Assembly (NCBI RefSeq): GCF_000006445.2
Contig: NC_006047.2
Coordinates: 1,860,001-1,924,000, forward strand
Length of the DNA: 64,000 bases
Origin: Debaryomyces hansenii CBS767
Lineage: Eukaryota; Ascomycota; Pichiomycetes; Serinales; Debaryomycetaceae
Reading direction: 5' to 3'
This document shows, in pieces, positions 39,555 to 49,478 of the stretch (positions within the stretch are counted from its first letter, which is position 1; each line of letters starts with the position of its first letter). The notes under the pieces are model-generated. The model was not told the DNA's origin. It saw nothing but the letters and a program-made list of their open reading frames with translations, and searched no databases. The position numbers were made by a program, and so were the translations under genes.

Positions 39555-40247
39555 TCAGTTTCCGTTCGTGGTCAGTCCATTTTCTTGAGTCGTGGGTCGG
39601 ATATTGCTGTATTTCTGAATTATTTCCGGTGAAACCATGTCAGCATAGACATCTTTCAAATCTTCGTCTTGAATGTTCTTAGCAACTAACAACATTCTAT
39701 CCCAGCCTTGAATGTCTTCGAGCGGTAAATCTTTATATTTTTCAAAATACCTCTTCGTGAATCCTGCAATAATAGAATCATGACATTTCACTAATTGCTC
39801 TATGTTCTTAAAAGCATATTGCTTCTTCATTGTGGATACGAATTTAGCGTTCACATTCCTTAATATGATTGCTAGTATTTCGTCTTTTTGCATCACATTT
39901 GTTTCTTTAAAAGGCCTATTCTCTATAAATTCAGGAATAACAATTTTCCCTAGTTTTTCGTTATAGATTTTTATCTTCTGAATGTAATGATACATCATGA
40001 AACCAAACATGCCTACCGTAGATATAGCGAAAGTATAAATAGACGCGAACAATCTCCAAACAGATCCAGAATCAAATAAAAAATACGCAACCGCATCAAT
40101 ACAAATACAAACGGTTACTACACCAATAGGGAAGTCAGATATGATCCAATTCACCATTTTAGCTGAATATAGAATTAGAATAGTGTTACCTTCATGCAAC
40201 AAAATCACTCTTTCGTAGATTTCGCTATTTTCATATTCGAACTGCAT
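39555..40247 (-). CDS. Array member 1: two-TM PEF-RPF/GWDKI protein with N-terminal extension
   Basis: The ATG at 40247 lies in the shared leader and gives 230 residues starting MQFEYENSEIYERV. A second ATG at 40157 matches the usual family start (MVNWIISDFPIG). Both are in frame here. The membrane segments are followed by IVIPEFIENRPFKE and GWDRMLLVAKNIQDEDLKD. The 3' half is almost identical at DNA level to members 2 and 3, including synonymous sites. Function unknown; the domain after the membrane hairpin is probably cytosolic. Confidence 0.8.
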   Translation of the reverse strand: MQFEYENSEIYERVILLHEGNTILILYSAKMVNWIISDFPIGVVTVCICIDAVAYFLFDSGSVWRLFASIYTFAISTVGMFGFMMYHYIQKIKIYNEKLGKIVIPEFIENRPFKETNVMQKDEILAIILRNVNAKFVSTMKKQYAFKNIEQLVKCHDSIIAGFTKRYFEKYKDLPLEDIQGWDRMLLVAKNIQDEDLKDVYADMVSPEIIQKYSNIRPTTQENGLTTNGN

Positions 40248-40262
40248 ATAGATTAAGTCAGA
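40235..40262 (-). repeat. Shared leader element, copy 1
   Basis: Minus-strand core TATATGCAGTTCGAATATGA, preceded by a GACTTAATC-like stretch. Closely related copies lie near 41,455, 42,745, 44,225, 46,868 and 55,085. Here its ATG is in frame with the member. Confidence 0.75.
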
Positions 40263-40768
40263 AGATTAGTCCCTACATTCTACAACTCGAATCGTTTAGC
40301 CTTACAAAAGGTTTATTCTATATTAAACAGTTTATAAATGTAAAAATGACATCTTAAAGCACAGCCTTAAATTCTTAAATATGATCGCTCGACACCATTC
40401 AAACAAGTGTCACCGTTTCATATTTTTCACTAGGCTAAGGCCTAAATAAAATAAACTGCATTTAAAGAGGTCCAAGTAGCTTAGTTGGCAAAGTATTTGA
40501 CTGCTCATGCTAGTAGTATACCAATTATATTCATTAATATCTAAACAAATTTCTGTCTCATCGTGTGTTCTTAGCTGTTAAGATAATTTTAAAAATTTGA
40601 GTTTCTTGAACTTCGTTATAATATTTAAAATTCACGTTCACCATTATATTTCAATGAAAACTATACCAGTTCATAAAAATATATCATAAATAATGGCTTA
40701 TTGTTGGTAATGATGAATGACATGCATTAACATAGAGTCATAATGATTTCATTTGAAATACAAAGTTT
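40248..40768. other. Spacer upstream of array member 1
   Basis: About 0.5 kb, AT-rich. It includes the shared leader element next to the start of member 1 and a tRNA-like 5'-half sequence at 40,469-40,510. No complete gene is seen. Confidence 0.5.
40469..40510 (+). pseudogene. tRNA-like 5'-half fragment (weak)
   Basis: GGTCCAAGTAGCTTAGTTGG, followed by a D-loop-like and anticodon-stem-like sequence with CAT in the loop, resembles the 5' half of a tRNA including an A-box. No matching T-arm or 3' acceptor follows. It may be a relic or chance. Confidence 0.2.
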
Positions 40769-41434
40769 TTAGCTCTCGTTCGTTGCCAGTCCATTTTCTT
40801 GAGTCGTGGGTCGGATATTGCTGTATTTCTGAATTATTTCCGGTGAAACCATGTCAGCATAGACATCTTTCAAATCTTCGTCTTGAATGTTCTTAGCAAC
40901 TAACAACATCCTATCCCAGCCTTGAATGTCTTCGAGCGGTAATTCCTTATATTTTTCAAAATACCTCTTCGTGAATCCTGCAATAATATTATCATGAAAT
41001 TTCACTAACTGTTCTATGTTCTTAAAAGCATATTGCTTCTTCATTGTGGATACGAATTTAGCGTTCACATTCCTTAATATGATTGCTAGTATTTCGTCTT
41101 TTTGCATCACATTTGTTTCTTTAAAAGGTCTATTCTCTATAAATTCAGGAATAACCATTTTTTCTAGTTTTTCGTCATAAACTTTCATCTTTTGTTTGTA
41201 GTGCTCAGGTATTATAGCCATAACGAGGGACGTACATAGAATGAAAAAAAAAACTGAAACCATCATCCAAGGAGATGAAGGAACAAATGAATAAAAGACA
41301 ATTGCATAAATGCATGTGCAAATTCCGATTGAAATTAGTGGCAAGTCTGATATGATCCAATGCACCATTATACCTGTAAAGAAATTTTGTTTGAAGTGTT
41401 TTTCTCTTCTATCGATTTGGCTCTTGATTTCCAT
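40769..41434 (-). CDS. Array member 2: two-TM PEF-RPF/GWDKI protein
   Basis: The ATG at 41434 gives 221 residues (MEIKSQIDRREKHFKQ, then MVHWIISDLP). The leader ATG 12 bases upstream opens an out-of-frame 12-codon uORF that overlaps this start, so translation might instead begin at the internal MVHW. The membrane half differs strongly from member 1 (PWMMVSVFFFILCTSLVM). From the PEF motif to the stop codon the DNA is about 95% identical to members 1 and 3 by eye, consistent with recent conversion. Confidence 0.8.
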   Translation of the reverse strand: MEIKSQIDRREKHFKQNFFTGIMVHWIISDLPLISIGICTCIYAIVFYSFVPSSPWMMVSVFFFILCTSLVMAIIPEHYKQKMKVYDEKLEKMVIPEFIENRPFKETNVMQKDEILAIILRNVNAKFVSTMKKQYAFKNIEQLVKFHDNIIAGFTKRYFEKYKELPLEDIQGWDRMLLVAKNIQDEDLKDVYADMVSPEIIQKYSNIRPTTQENGLATNES

Positions 41435-42053
41435 ATGCGAACTGCATGTAGAATCATGTCAAATTTGAAGCCAAACCTTATATTAATGCCGTCTGCTATA
41501 AATGGCATTAGTTTATATGATTTAATTGTATGGATTTATTCTATAATAGCCTTTTAATTAACGTAAAAAGTGATGCTATACTATTAATAATATACTATGA
41601 TGGACAGTTATCTTGGCGGATAAAAGTGTATAGTGCTATATGAGTTGCATACCTGAGTTCTCTGACAGGGAAAAATTTCTATCTAAAGCACCATACTATG
41701 TGGTAAAAGAACAGAAAATCAATCTTCTTTGTCTTCATCGCAAAATTTGATTAATCTCAACTACGAATGCATTCTATACCTATATACATGTTGTTGTGAT
41801 GTTACTGCCTAAAATGAGATTAAAATATCCTTATTTGTGTATATTCTGACCTTGTCTATTCTATTATTCCTCCAATATACCTTGAAATCTAGTGTATGCC
41901 ATAATAGACACATTATTGCTGTCCCAATATGGATATTTTTGATTTGATCGTGATTTATCTGCACTTTGCTTTGTGGGACTATCTACTAAAAATGTTGAAT
42001 GCTTTTATATTGATAATTATAACACAATACTGCTATCATATGGTATAAAGTTT
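41435..42053. other. Spacer between array members 2 and 3
   Basis: About 0.6 kb. The leader element of member 2 lies at 41,432-41,464, and the 3' flank repeat shared with member 1 at about 42,024-42,052. No gene is seen; the plus-strand frames here are antisense to the leader repeats. Confidence 0.5.
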
Positions 42054-42657
42054 TCACTCCCCGTTCATGGTCAGCCCATTTTCTTGAGTAGTGGGTCGAA
42101 TACTGCTATACTTCTGAGCTATTTCTGATGAAACCATGTCAGCATAGACATCTTTCAGATCTTCGTCTTGAATGTTCTTAGCGATTAACAACATCCTATC
42201 CCAGCCTTGAATGTCTTCGAGCGGTAATTCCTTATATTTTTCAAAATACCTCTTCGTGAATCCTGCAATAATATTATCATGAAATTTCACTAACTGTTCT
42301 ATGTTCTTAAAAGCATATTGCTTCTTCATTGTGGATACGAATTTAGCGTTCACATTCCTTAATATGATTGCTAGTATTTCGTCTTTTTGCATCACATTTG
42401 TTTCTTTAAAAGGCCTATTCTCTATAAATTCAGGAATAACAATTTTCCCTAGTTTTTCGTTATAGATTTTAATCTTCTGAATGTAGTGGTATATCGATAT
42501 ATTAATTAAGGCTACTGTCGATGTTAAAAAAACAAAAATAGAAATGAATGTCTTCCCTTCGGACAAAGGGTCAAAAAAAAAAAAATGAAGCTGCATAAGA
42601 ACAGGTACAAATTCCAATTAAGCCCAAAGGCAAGTCTGATATGATCCAATGCGCCAT
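42054..42657 (-). pseudogene. Array member 3, frameshifted at a 13-T homopolymer
   Basis: The family start MAHWIISDLP is at 42657. That frame runs through the first membrane segment to a stop right after a 13-T run (A-run 42573-42585 on the plus strand). The rest of the protein, from FFFFDPLSEGKTF to the stop at 42054, is intact in the other frame. It retains IVIPEFIENRPFKE and GWDRMLLIAKN. A 12-T tract would restore a single frame. It could be an assembly error, a fresh pseudogene or a slippage-switchable gene. The leader ATG upstream opens only a 10-codon uORF. Confidence 0.75.
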
Positions 42658-42975
42658 TGTATGTCCAAATAAATTAAAGAAGTATGATCTTGATGCTCGA
42701 TTTATTTTATCGCTCACCCGTTTTCGCTATCATATTCGAACTGCATATAGAATCAAGTCATATTTGGTCCCTTCGTTCTATGAATTTAACATTGAATTAA
42801 TGTTCTCATATATAAGGGTATTATTAGTTTATATATCTTAACTGAACGTGTAAATAAAAGGCGAAATCCATTACTTCATCTTGTTTGCTGAAATCACTGT
42901 CTGTTTCGTATAATTGATAATCTAAAACGAAAATAAGGTATTGGTTCATGTCTTATACTTCTCATTAACAGTAAC

Positions 42976-43677
42976 CTAAACAATATCGAAATGTTTTTCT
43001 TTACTTACACCATTCTTCGTACGAAAATTTTTATCTAGTACGTTAACAGGAATATCGCCCGGTTTATAGAATTTGGTTGGAATGGTTGGTTCTTTTGTGC
43101 TATATTTATTAATCAAGTCCAACGAAACAACATTCTCATAGGCAAAATTTAAGTCTTCGTCATGGATGTTCTTGGCTATTAACATAATTTTATCCCAACC
43201 TCGAATATCTTCAACAGGTTTATTCTTATAATGTACTAAATATTTCATTTCAAAATCTGAAATGAGAGTATTATACTGATAAAGCAACCTTCTAGTATCA
43301 GTGTATTCATACTTAAAGCCCAATTCAACATACACTTTGTCATTCACACGATGCATGATATCCTGTAGAATTTCGTGCTTCAAATGATCAGCTTCCCGAA
43401 ACGGCCGTTTGTCTATAAATTCTGGAATAAGGATTTCGGCTATTATTTCTTCGAATAGTTTTTCTTTGACCCCAATATTTACAAGGAAAGAATAGAAAAT
43501 CTCGGCTAATAAACCTAGGAATAAGCCAGTGCTTCCCCACCAGAAGTAGACGCCAACTAAAATTATCGAATAAAATCCCAATACTTTCCATGCGAAGCTT
43601 GATAGAAACGAACAGGACATCATCTGCGGAAAAGACTTAAAATATTTGCGAAGTTTTCTGATATTCGAATGCGACAT
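42976..43677 (-). CDS. Array member 4: divergent two-TM PEF-RPF/GWDKI protein
   Basis: The ATG at 43677 gives 233 residues, with a basic N-terminal extension (MSHSNIRKLRKYFKSF) instead of the usual MxHW start. Two membrane segments follow, then ILIPEFIDKRPFREAD, GWDKIMLIAKNIHDEDLNFAYEN and a long basic tail (LDKNFRTKNGVSKEK). Sequence is closest to members 16 and 17 (SLDLINKYSTK, LIPEF), so relatives are not always neighbours in the array. Confidence 0.8.
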   Translation of the reverse strand: MSHSNIRKLRKYFKSFPQMMSCSFLSSFAWKVLGFYSIILVGVYFWWGSTGLFLGLLAEIFYSFLVNIGVKEKLFEEIIAEILIPEFIDKRPFREADHLKHEILQDIMHRVNDKVYVELGFKYEYTDTRRLLYQYNTLISDFEMKYLVHYKNKPVEDIRGWDKIMLIAKNIHDEDLNFAYENVVSLDLINKYSTKEPTIPTKFYKPGDIPVNVLDKNFRTKNGVSKEKHFDIV

Positions 43678-43876
43678 CTAGCCATATTAGGAACTCAACT
43701 TCACTACCCATGTAGCCTTGAAAATTGTCGTTATCCGGTGAAGTGAGATATTATATTAAATGGATATATAAATGACATATTAAGTTTTGAAAAGAGTTGA
43801 AACTGGTTAGTTTATCAACATATAAGATAATGGCACGATATACTAGATTTGGAATCGAATATTTGACTCTTTTTCA

Positions 43877-43999
43877 TCACTTCTGCAATATGTTCCTACC
43901 CAGGTTCCAGTACAAAAACCAAAACATTGATAGTTGTACAAGCATACGTGAAAATATCATGAAATCGAGTGGTAAATCTGATATTATCCAATGCACCAT
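43877..43999 (-). pseudogene. Array relic 5: N-terminal fragment
   Basis: The ATG at 43999 starts MVHWIISDLPLDFMIF, clearly the family N-terminus, but the frame stops after 40 residues. No PEF, RPF or GWDKI motif follows before member 4. A leader element lies upstream near 44,208-44,240. It is a truncated copy whose 3' two-thirds have been lost. Confidence 0.75.
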
Positions 44000-44531
44000 T
44001 ATATGTAAAAAAGTATTACCTTCGATGCAACAAATTACTCTAAAATAAATACAAATACAGTTATTAAATCTTTAAATACATATGCATGGTTACTTTGTAT
44101 TTAATCTTATAACTTATTTGTATTTATTTTAATTTTTAGTTTATTTGTATTCTATTCACCTAATACATTAGGAAATCCAGATAATTGATTTTAACTCTCA
44201 AACCATGTTCGAACTGCATATAGATTCATGTCAAATAAATTACAAAGGTGAAAAGCAATTCTATGATGTAATGGTAATCTTACGGACTCCATGGGCATGA
44301 ATTATAGCTTTCTAATATTCTCTATAATATGACTTCTTGACATATATATCGTTATATACAATAGCTATTGTATGTCCTATTGCAAAATTCGTACACTCCA
44401 TACTATATTATCCTACGAAGTATTAAATATGTTACAATATCATTGATAAAATCGTAAAGATAATTGCTTGTCAGTATGCACATATAGGTGATCGTCTCTA
44501 TATACCATACTCTATGGAAGTTAAAGTTCGA
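44000..44531. other. Spacer with leader copy and intergenic repeat unit
   Basis: Contains the leader element at about 44,208-44,240, whose ATG opens a short uORF. The intergenic repeat at 44,272-44,332 (TTACGGACTCCATGGGCATG) has diverged copies near 53,950 and 58,611. No gene is seen. Confidence 0.55.
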
Positions 44532-45071
44532 TTAGATTGGTGAATTGTCAAACGGAAGTTTATTAGCGCAGACATCTAAATCTTCTTGCTGCATCATTCT
44601 CGCTTCTAGCACAACCTTATCCCACTCTTTGATATGTTCAACTGGTAAATGCCTATAATATTTATCATATTTTGTTATAAAATCAGAAATAATCGCATTG
44701 TGAAACTCAATTAGCTGATCAGTACTTTTAAATGTATAATTTGTCTTCAATTCTGCTATGATTTTGGCATTCACATGAATTAACATGTTTTCCAAAGTTT
44801 CTTGTTTCCTTGCTAAATCTGATTCTTTAAATGGCCTGTTTTCTATAAATTCGGGAAGGACAATTTTTTTCAATGTCTTATATTCCCTTGTTACCTTTTC
44901 GTAGTCTATGGCTAATCCTGATACGAAAGCAACGATGCATCCAAGCAATGCAAGTAACATTAATATTCTTTGTACCCTGGACTCACATGGGAAAAAAATA
45001 CAAGCTACTATAAGAACTGCATGAAATATGGACTCTTTAACAGGGAAATTTAGTATCATCCAATGTACCAT
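44532..45071 (-). CDS. Array member 6: short two-TM PEF-RPF protein
   Basis: The ATG at 45071 gives 179 residues: MVHWMILNFPVKE, two membrane segments, IVLPEFIENRPFKESD, LKTNYTFKSTDQLIEFHN, then EWDKVVLEARMMQQEDLD in place of the usual GWDKIMLVAKN. The tail is short (PFDNSPI). It pairs with the truncated member 11, sharing NFPVKE, TFKST and VVLEA, and the two define a sub-family. Confidence 0.8.
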   Translation of the reverse strand: MVHWMILNFPVKESIFHAVLIVACIFFPCESRVQRILMLLALLGCIVAFVSGLAIDYEKVTREYKTLKKIVLPEFIENRPFKESDLARKQETLENMLIHVNAKIIAELKTNYTFKSTDQLIEFHNAIISDFITKYDKYYRHLPVEHIKEWDKVVLEARMMQQEDLDVCANKLPFDNSPI

Positions 45072-45383
45072 GTTTCAAAGAATGAACAAAAAAACTTTTT
45101 TCCTGCATCACGAATCTTCAATTCATTTATAATATTGATAATGTAAATCGTATATATTACATGTATATGGATGCTATTAATCGAATACGTAAATTAAGTA
45201 CTAAGCATTTTATACCTTCAATTGACTACTTGGAATATTCAATCGATAAAAGATTGCCCAATTATTTGAATGCATAATTAACACGCTTTGACGAAAGCAT
45301 ATACACGGTCAGATAAAGTTATAGTACCAATCTCGCTACTTAATTAAATGCTTGTGTGGTATAGTCACCTATACACACTTTTC

Positions 45384-46031
45384 CTATGATGGCTTGTTGT
45401 GGCCCAGACCACTCTTCAGTATGACATCCATTCGTTCATTTAAGACGGAATTAGGGGCAGAAGTTCGTCTGCAGTATTTTTGTATAAGATCATTCGAATA
45501 AGCGGTGTTTATAGCATATTCCATATCTTCTTCTTCCATGTTCTTGGCCACTAACATAATTTTATCCCACCCTTTAATCTCCTTGTCTGGTAATTCCTCA
45601 CAAGCATTTTCAAACCCACGTACAAATGTGCTCATGCACTCATTATATTTCATCACTAAATCAATAGTATCTGTAAATGAATAATTCGTCCCCAATCTAA
45701 AGTTAACAGAATTGTTAACATTAGCTAAAATTTCTTTTAAGATCACTTCTCTCCTTGTAGAATTAATCTCTCTAAATGGTCTTTTATCTATGAATTCTGG
45801 TATAATAATATTTCTAATAATTGCTTCAAACTTGTGATGAAGACTGGTAAAAATATACAAAACATAAAATATAAAAAAAGTATGTCCTAATTGAATATAC
45901 ACTTCGTTGTTAAGTCGCTTAAAGCGAAGAATTGCAACATACACTAGCAAAGACCTCCATGGTATGTTCGATAAAATCCAGTGACCCATCCTATCGAGTA
46001 TTTGAGGATGAATAGATAAAAAAGACACCAT
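45384..46031 (-). CDS. Array member 7: two-TM PEF-RPF/GWDKI protein
   Basis: The ATG at 46031 gives 215 residues; the second ATG at 45989 matches the usual start MGHWILSNIPWRSL. It carries IIIPEFIDKRPFREIN, LGTNYSFTDTIDLV, GWDKIMLVAKNMEEEDMEYA and AYSNDLIQKYC. It belongs to a sub-family with members 12 and 13. Its upstream element (CAATCCTGTA...CGGCTAT type, near 46,060) recurs upstream of member 14 near 60,450. Confidence 0.8.
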   Translation of the reverse strand: MVSFLSIHPQILDRMGHWILSNIPWRSLLVYVAILRFKRLNNEVYIQLGHTFFIFYVLYIFTSLHHKFEAIIRNIIIPEFIDKRPFREINSTRREVILKEILANVNNSVNFRLGTNYSFTDTIDLVMKYNECMSTFVRGFENACEELPDKEIKGWDKIMLVAKNMEEEDMEYAINTAYSNDLIQKYCRRTSAPNSVLNERMDVILKSGLGHNKPS

Positions 46032-47078
46032 GCGCTGTTACTTTTCCGATTTATACTTCGCTGCAAATCCTGTACTGCGGCTATATTAGGCGTAACTATC
46101 ATTATTACACAAAACTAGTTGAATATTACGTCAATGGAAAGAATTTCAGAAACTATAATATTTAATTAGAATATTTAATAATTAGCTATATCGTGAGATA
46201 TTGATTTCAATATTTATAGGTTTTGATACAATAAATGAGTTATTCCAGAGAAACCGAGTGAACATATATAGGTTTTTTTCATGTACTTTCTTAGCTATAT
46301 TATTTTTAAGCGATGAATTTAAGTTTGGAATAAAGTTTTGTCAATTATTATTTCTTCATGAGAACGGAGAGAATATATAACCTCTTTTCCCTTGCCAAAG
46401 CAACATTCATTAAAACCGTCAAATAACCCAAATGCTTTCCACATAATCTATAGGGATGAATGGGATTATCTGGGAAATGCTTAGAACAAAACTTTCTGAA
46501 ACAATTGGCACTCCATAATCTAACCATTAGGGATTCAATTCTTCTACCCATGAATGGTTTCCAGTAGAAAATTTTGCTTTCTAGTAATACTTTTGCTATT
46601 GGATAAATAAATGATATGTCGTATCAATTGAAGAAGTAAACGAATCAATTCTCGGATTGTTACATAGCAACATAATATACTGATTCAATATCCAAGTTTA
46701 TGACCTCAGCACTTTCTTTTTCATCATTTTCTTTTGTTGATTATCTATCGTAAACATAACGTAGATTCCATATTCTACAACCTATGAAATATGAGGAAAC
46801 TGATGAATACGAACAGGTCTACCGTAAATCATTTGATATTATAAACATTATATCATATCCGAACTGCATGTAGCCGTTCCGCGTATTTCCGGAACATGGT
46901 TATTGAATGCCTCTTATCTTTTGAGGATTTATCTAGAGATAGGACGCCGGTGTCCAAAAAATATCGTCTACCTCAATTATTAAGAAGGAAGTTATGAAGG
47001 TTCAATAAATATCGCAATAGTCCAGTATCAAAGCTACATAAAAGAATTACACTTATAACATTTAATTGGTACATAATT
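46032..47078. other. Spacer between the left array half and the catabolic block
   Basis: About 1 kb. A minus-strand stretch near 46,350-46,450, read out of frame (MWKAFGLF...CCFGKGKEV), faintly resembles an array N-terminus and may be a relic. Direct repeat copy A lies at 46,717-46,846, immediately followed by an orphan leader element at 46,856-46,882 with no family gene attached. No intact gene is seen. Confidence 0.5.
46717..46846. repeat. Direct repeat A flanking the catabolic block
   Basis: Begins with 23 bases identical to repeat B at 54,263 (TTTTTCATCATTTTC and onward). It continues with matching blocks such as GAAATATGAG, AATGAATACGA and TATTATAAA. In copy B this sequence is the 3' flank of array member 8; in copy A no family gene follows. 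Confidence 0.8.
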
Positions 47079-48695
47079 ATGAAACCTTCAGATAATAGCA
47101 TGCAACGAATCCTACGGGTAACGAGTGATGACATAATTAGCAAATCTGTTTCCAAAAAGATGAAGAGATCAACTAGAGGGTGCTGTAGTTGTAAAAAGAG
47201 AAAGGTAAAATGTGATGAAGGTAAGCCAAAATGCAAGAACTGTAATAGAATTAAGTTAGACTGTCAATGGCCAGAAGCTACTAACCACGGCTATAAAAAG
47301 GTTGTCTATATTAAAAGTGCTCTAATTAATAAGAAAGAGGACAATAATAATGCTGAAACTTGGCCGGCTATACTGTGCGATAGCAGTGTATCTCCCACCT
47401 CGTATGCATTTTCGCCGCCTTCCATTTTTCCACCAGAGCAATACAGACTTTGGTTGCCTGGCGTTGACCTCTCACGCCAAGATGCTTATTTTTATTTTTC
47501 TTTTATAGATAGGTTTTTACCTACCATCGCACATCCATTTGTAAGAGAAAAAGTTTCTACTACACGGCTTTTGCTCCGACATGCAGCTGAGTTCCCTATC
47601 TTAAGAGAGATTTATTTTGCCTGCGGGGTCTCGATTCTCGCATTCGACTTTCCATCATACAAAGAAATAGCTACCACCAGATACTCAAAGGCATTAGCAT
47701 TACTCTTCAATGTCATGAAAGGTTCTTCTGTTGATATGCGAGAAGATTGGTTATTAAATGCTGTGCAGATGTTGCAAATACTATGTTTGAGGGATAATTT
47801 TACAAAGTCTGGTAGTATTCATGGCCTACAACACTTCAGGGTCGCTTATAAAATCATAGCAAAACGACTCCAATCATACAGCAATGAGCTAGATAAGTTT
47901 CATAGTTCTTTGGTACTAGTCGAGTATGAGAAAGCTGAAATATCCTCTAGGTTTTGGAAAACATTTTCACCCTTTAACAGAGTGTTAGTAGAGAACTTGG
48001 TATTTAACTATTCTGTTGTTATTTTATTTTGTGAGCATAAGGATTTAGAGACCATAGTTCCAAATCCATTCAAGGCAACTGCTCTCTTTAGCTTTTATTC
48101 AACGGTAGACAGTTCTATGAAAGATAATTGGTTTAATATAAATGTATTCGGTCCAACAACAGAGGCTTTTGAAATTGCTGCAAAATGCACGTGGCTGTGT
48201 CGTCGAGGACTACCTTTGGATGCTGACAATATCGAAATCCATAGGAAGCTACTTGCCAACGCTGAAATGAATCTCAGTATTGCAGAATCAACAGAAGATA
48301 ATAGCCTGAATATAACGACACATAAAAATATGACTATTGCAAAAATCATGTTACGAGGATCGATCATATTATTGAGAAAAATGCTAAATTTAGAAACGGT
48401 GTGTGCCTCAGATTTTCAGCCGGAGGTTAATAATATGATTAAAGACATAGCAAATCCATATAATGACGATATTATTTTCCCTGTTTGGTCCTTAGTAGTA
48501 GGATCATTTGCTTCCAAATTACCAATTCAATGGAAGTTTTTTAGGTCCAAATTAGTCGATCTTCTCCATCGCAGTAGCTCTTATACCATACAGTATGTAT
48601 TAAACTACCTAGACGGAATTTGGGAACTCTATGAAGATGAAGGACCCTTTGAACTTTTATTTAAAACTACTATATTAGATCGAACATGTATATAA
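47079..48695 (+). CDS. Zn2Cys6 transcription factor of the catabolic block
   Basis: The ATG at 47079 gives 538 residues. An N-terminal Zn2Cys6 cluster has cysteines C35, C38, C45, C52, C55 and C62 (GCCSCKKRKVKCDEGKPKCK). Basic residues lie before it, and a long helical fungal-specific regulatory region follows, of the Fungal_trans_2 kind by appearance. It lies tail to tail with the DUR3-like transporter, which with the amidase is the most likely regulatory target (inference from clustering). The inverted repeat in the transporter-amidase promoter is a candidate binding site. Confidence 0.85.
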   Translation: MKPSDNSMQRILRVTSDDIISKSVSKKMKRSTRGCCSCKKRKVKCDEGKPKCKNCNRIKLDCQWPEATNHGYKKVVYIKSALINKKEDNNNAETWPAILCDSSVSPTSYAFSPPSIFPPEQYRLWLPGVDLSRQDAYFYFSFIDRFLPTIAHPFVREKVSTTRLLLRHAAEFPILREIYFACGVSILAFDFPSYKEIATTRYSKALALLFNVMKGSSVDMREDWLLNAVQMLQILCLRDNFTKSGSIHGLQHFRVAYKIIAKRLQSYSNELDKFHSSLVLVEYEKAEISSRFWKTFSPFNRVLVENLVFNYSVVILFCEHKDLETIVPNPFKATALFSFYSTVDSSMKDNWFNINVFGPTTEAFEIAAKCTWLCRRGLPLDADNIEIHRKLLANAEMNLSIAESTEDNSLNITTHKNMTIAKIMLRGSIILLRKMLNLETVCASDFQPEVNNMIKDIANPYNDDIIFPVWSLVVGSFASKLPIQWKFFRSKLVDLLHRSSSYTIQYVLNYLDGIWELYEDEGPFELLFKTTILDRTCI

Positions 48696-49478
48696 ATGTA
48701 TTTATATGTCTGATCGTTGGAGAATACAAGAGAGGTTAAAATTTGATGTTCTTTTATCAGCAAATACGGAATTATTCTAAAACTCAGTTAGATAACATTG
48801 TAGAATTGAGTGCCAGAGGAAAGACTTCAGTAATCCTCTACATTAAATATAGCAGTACCAAAATCTTTTTTTTGGAACCCTTTGGAAAGGATTGAAGGAT
48901 GTAAATGATAAGAGTGAATATCTAAAAAAAGCAAGTACAACTGAGAAAAGGCAAAAAAAAAGGATGCTATACCACTAGACATCTAAATTATTTATTTTTT
49001 ATAAATAAGACATTTTTTAATTCAATTAATTGAGAAATCCTTTATATTTAAATGATCTTTATTTTGAATATCCTTCTCTTCATTTTAAATATTTAATATA
49101 TTTACCAGATAATAAATGGTAATCATCAAAATAATTTATTACTTTTTTACCCTTTACAATTTATTTTTTTATTTAAAGATTTAATATCTAAGTTTTTTTT
49201 AGAATATAATGTACTTTTTATATTATCTCAATTAGAAAATATTGATAAAGGTTACTAAAATCCTTACTATGAAATATGAAAATAAACATTACTTCGACTA
49301 GGTAAACTAATAATCCACAAAACATAATAAAGAAGAACTCTAGCTTATTAATATATGGGCTTCAGGGGAATAATTAAACCAATAAAAGAGAATACTTCAA
49401 TGGCATATATTGGTCCAATGCATTAATCATACAAGAATCTAGCCCGTACATGAAGTAGACAAATTTGGTAATACAAGT
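48696..49478. other. Convergent AT-rich spacer
   Basis: About 0.8 kb between the 3' ends of the Zn2Cys6 gene and the transporter. Long A/T-only stretches lie at 48,990-49,270. No gene, relic or RNA was recognised. Confidence 0.5.

Noticed and set aside
41360..42841. Plus-strand frames at 41360-41557 and 42641-42841 that resemble each other
   Set aside because: They are antisense to the shared leader element and member starts, so the similarity is explained by the repeat, not by a gene family on the plus strand.
46348..46551. 67-codon minus-strand frame
   Set aside because: In its own frame it shows no family motif. Another frame has a weak WKAF...CCFG resemblance to an array N-terminus, too faint to annotate as a relic.
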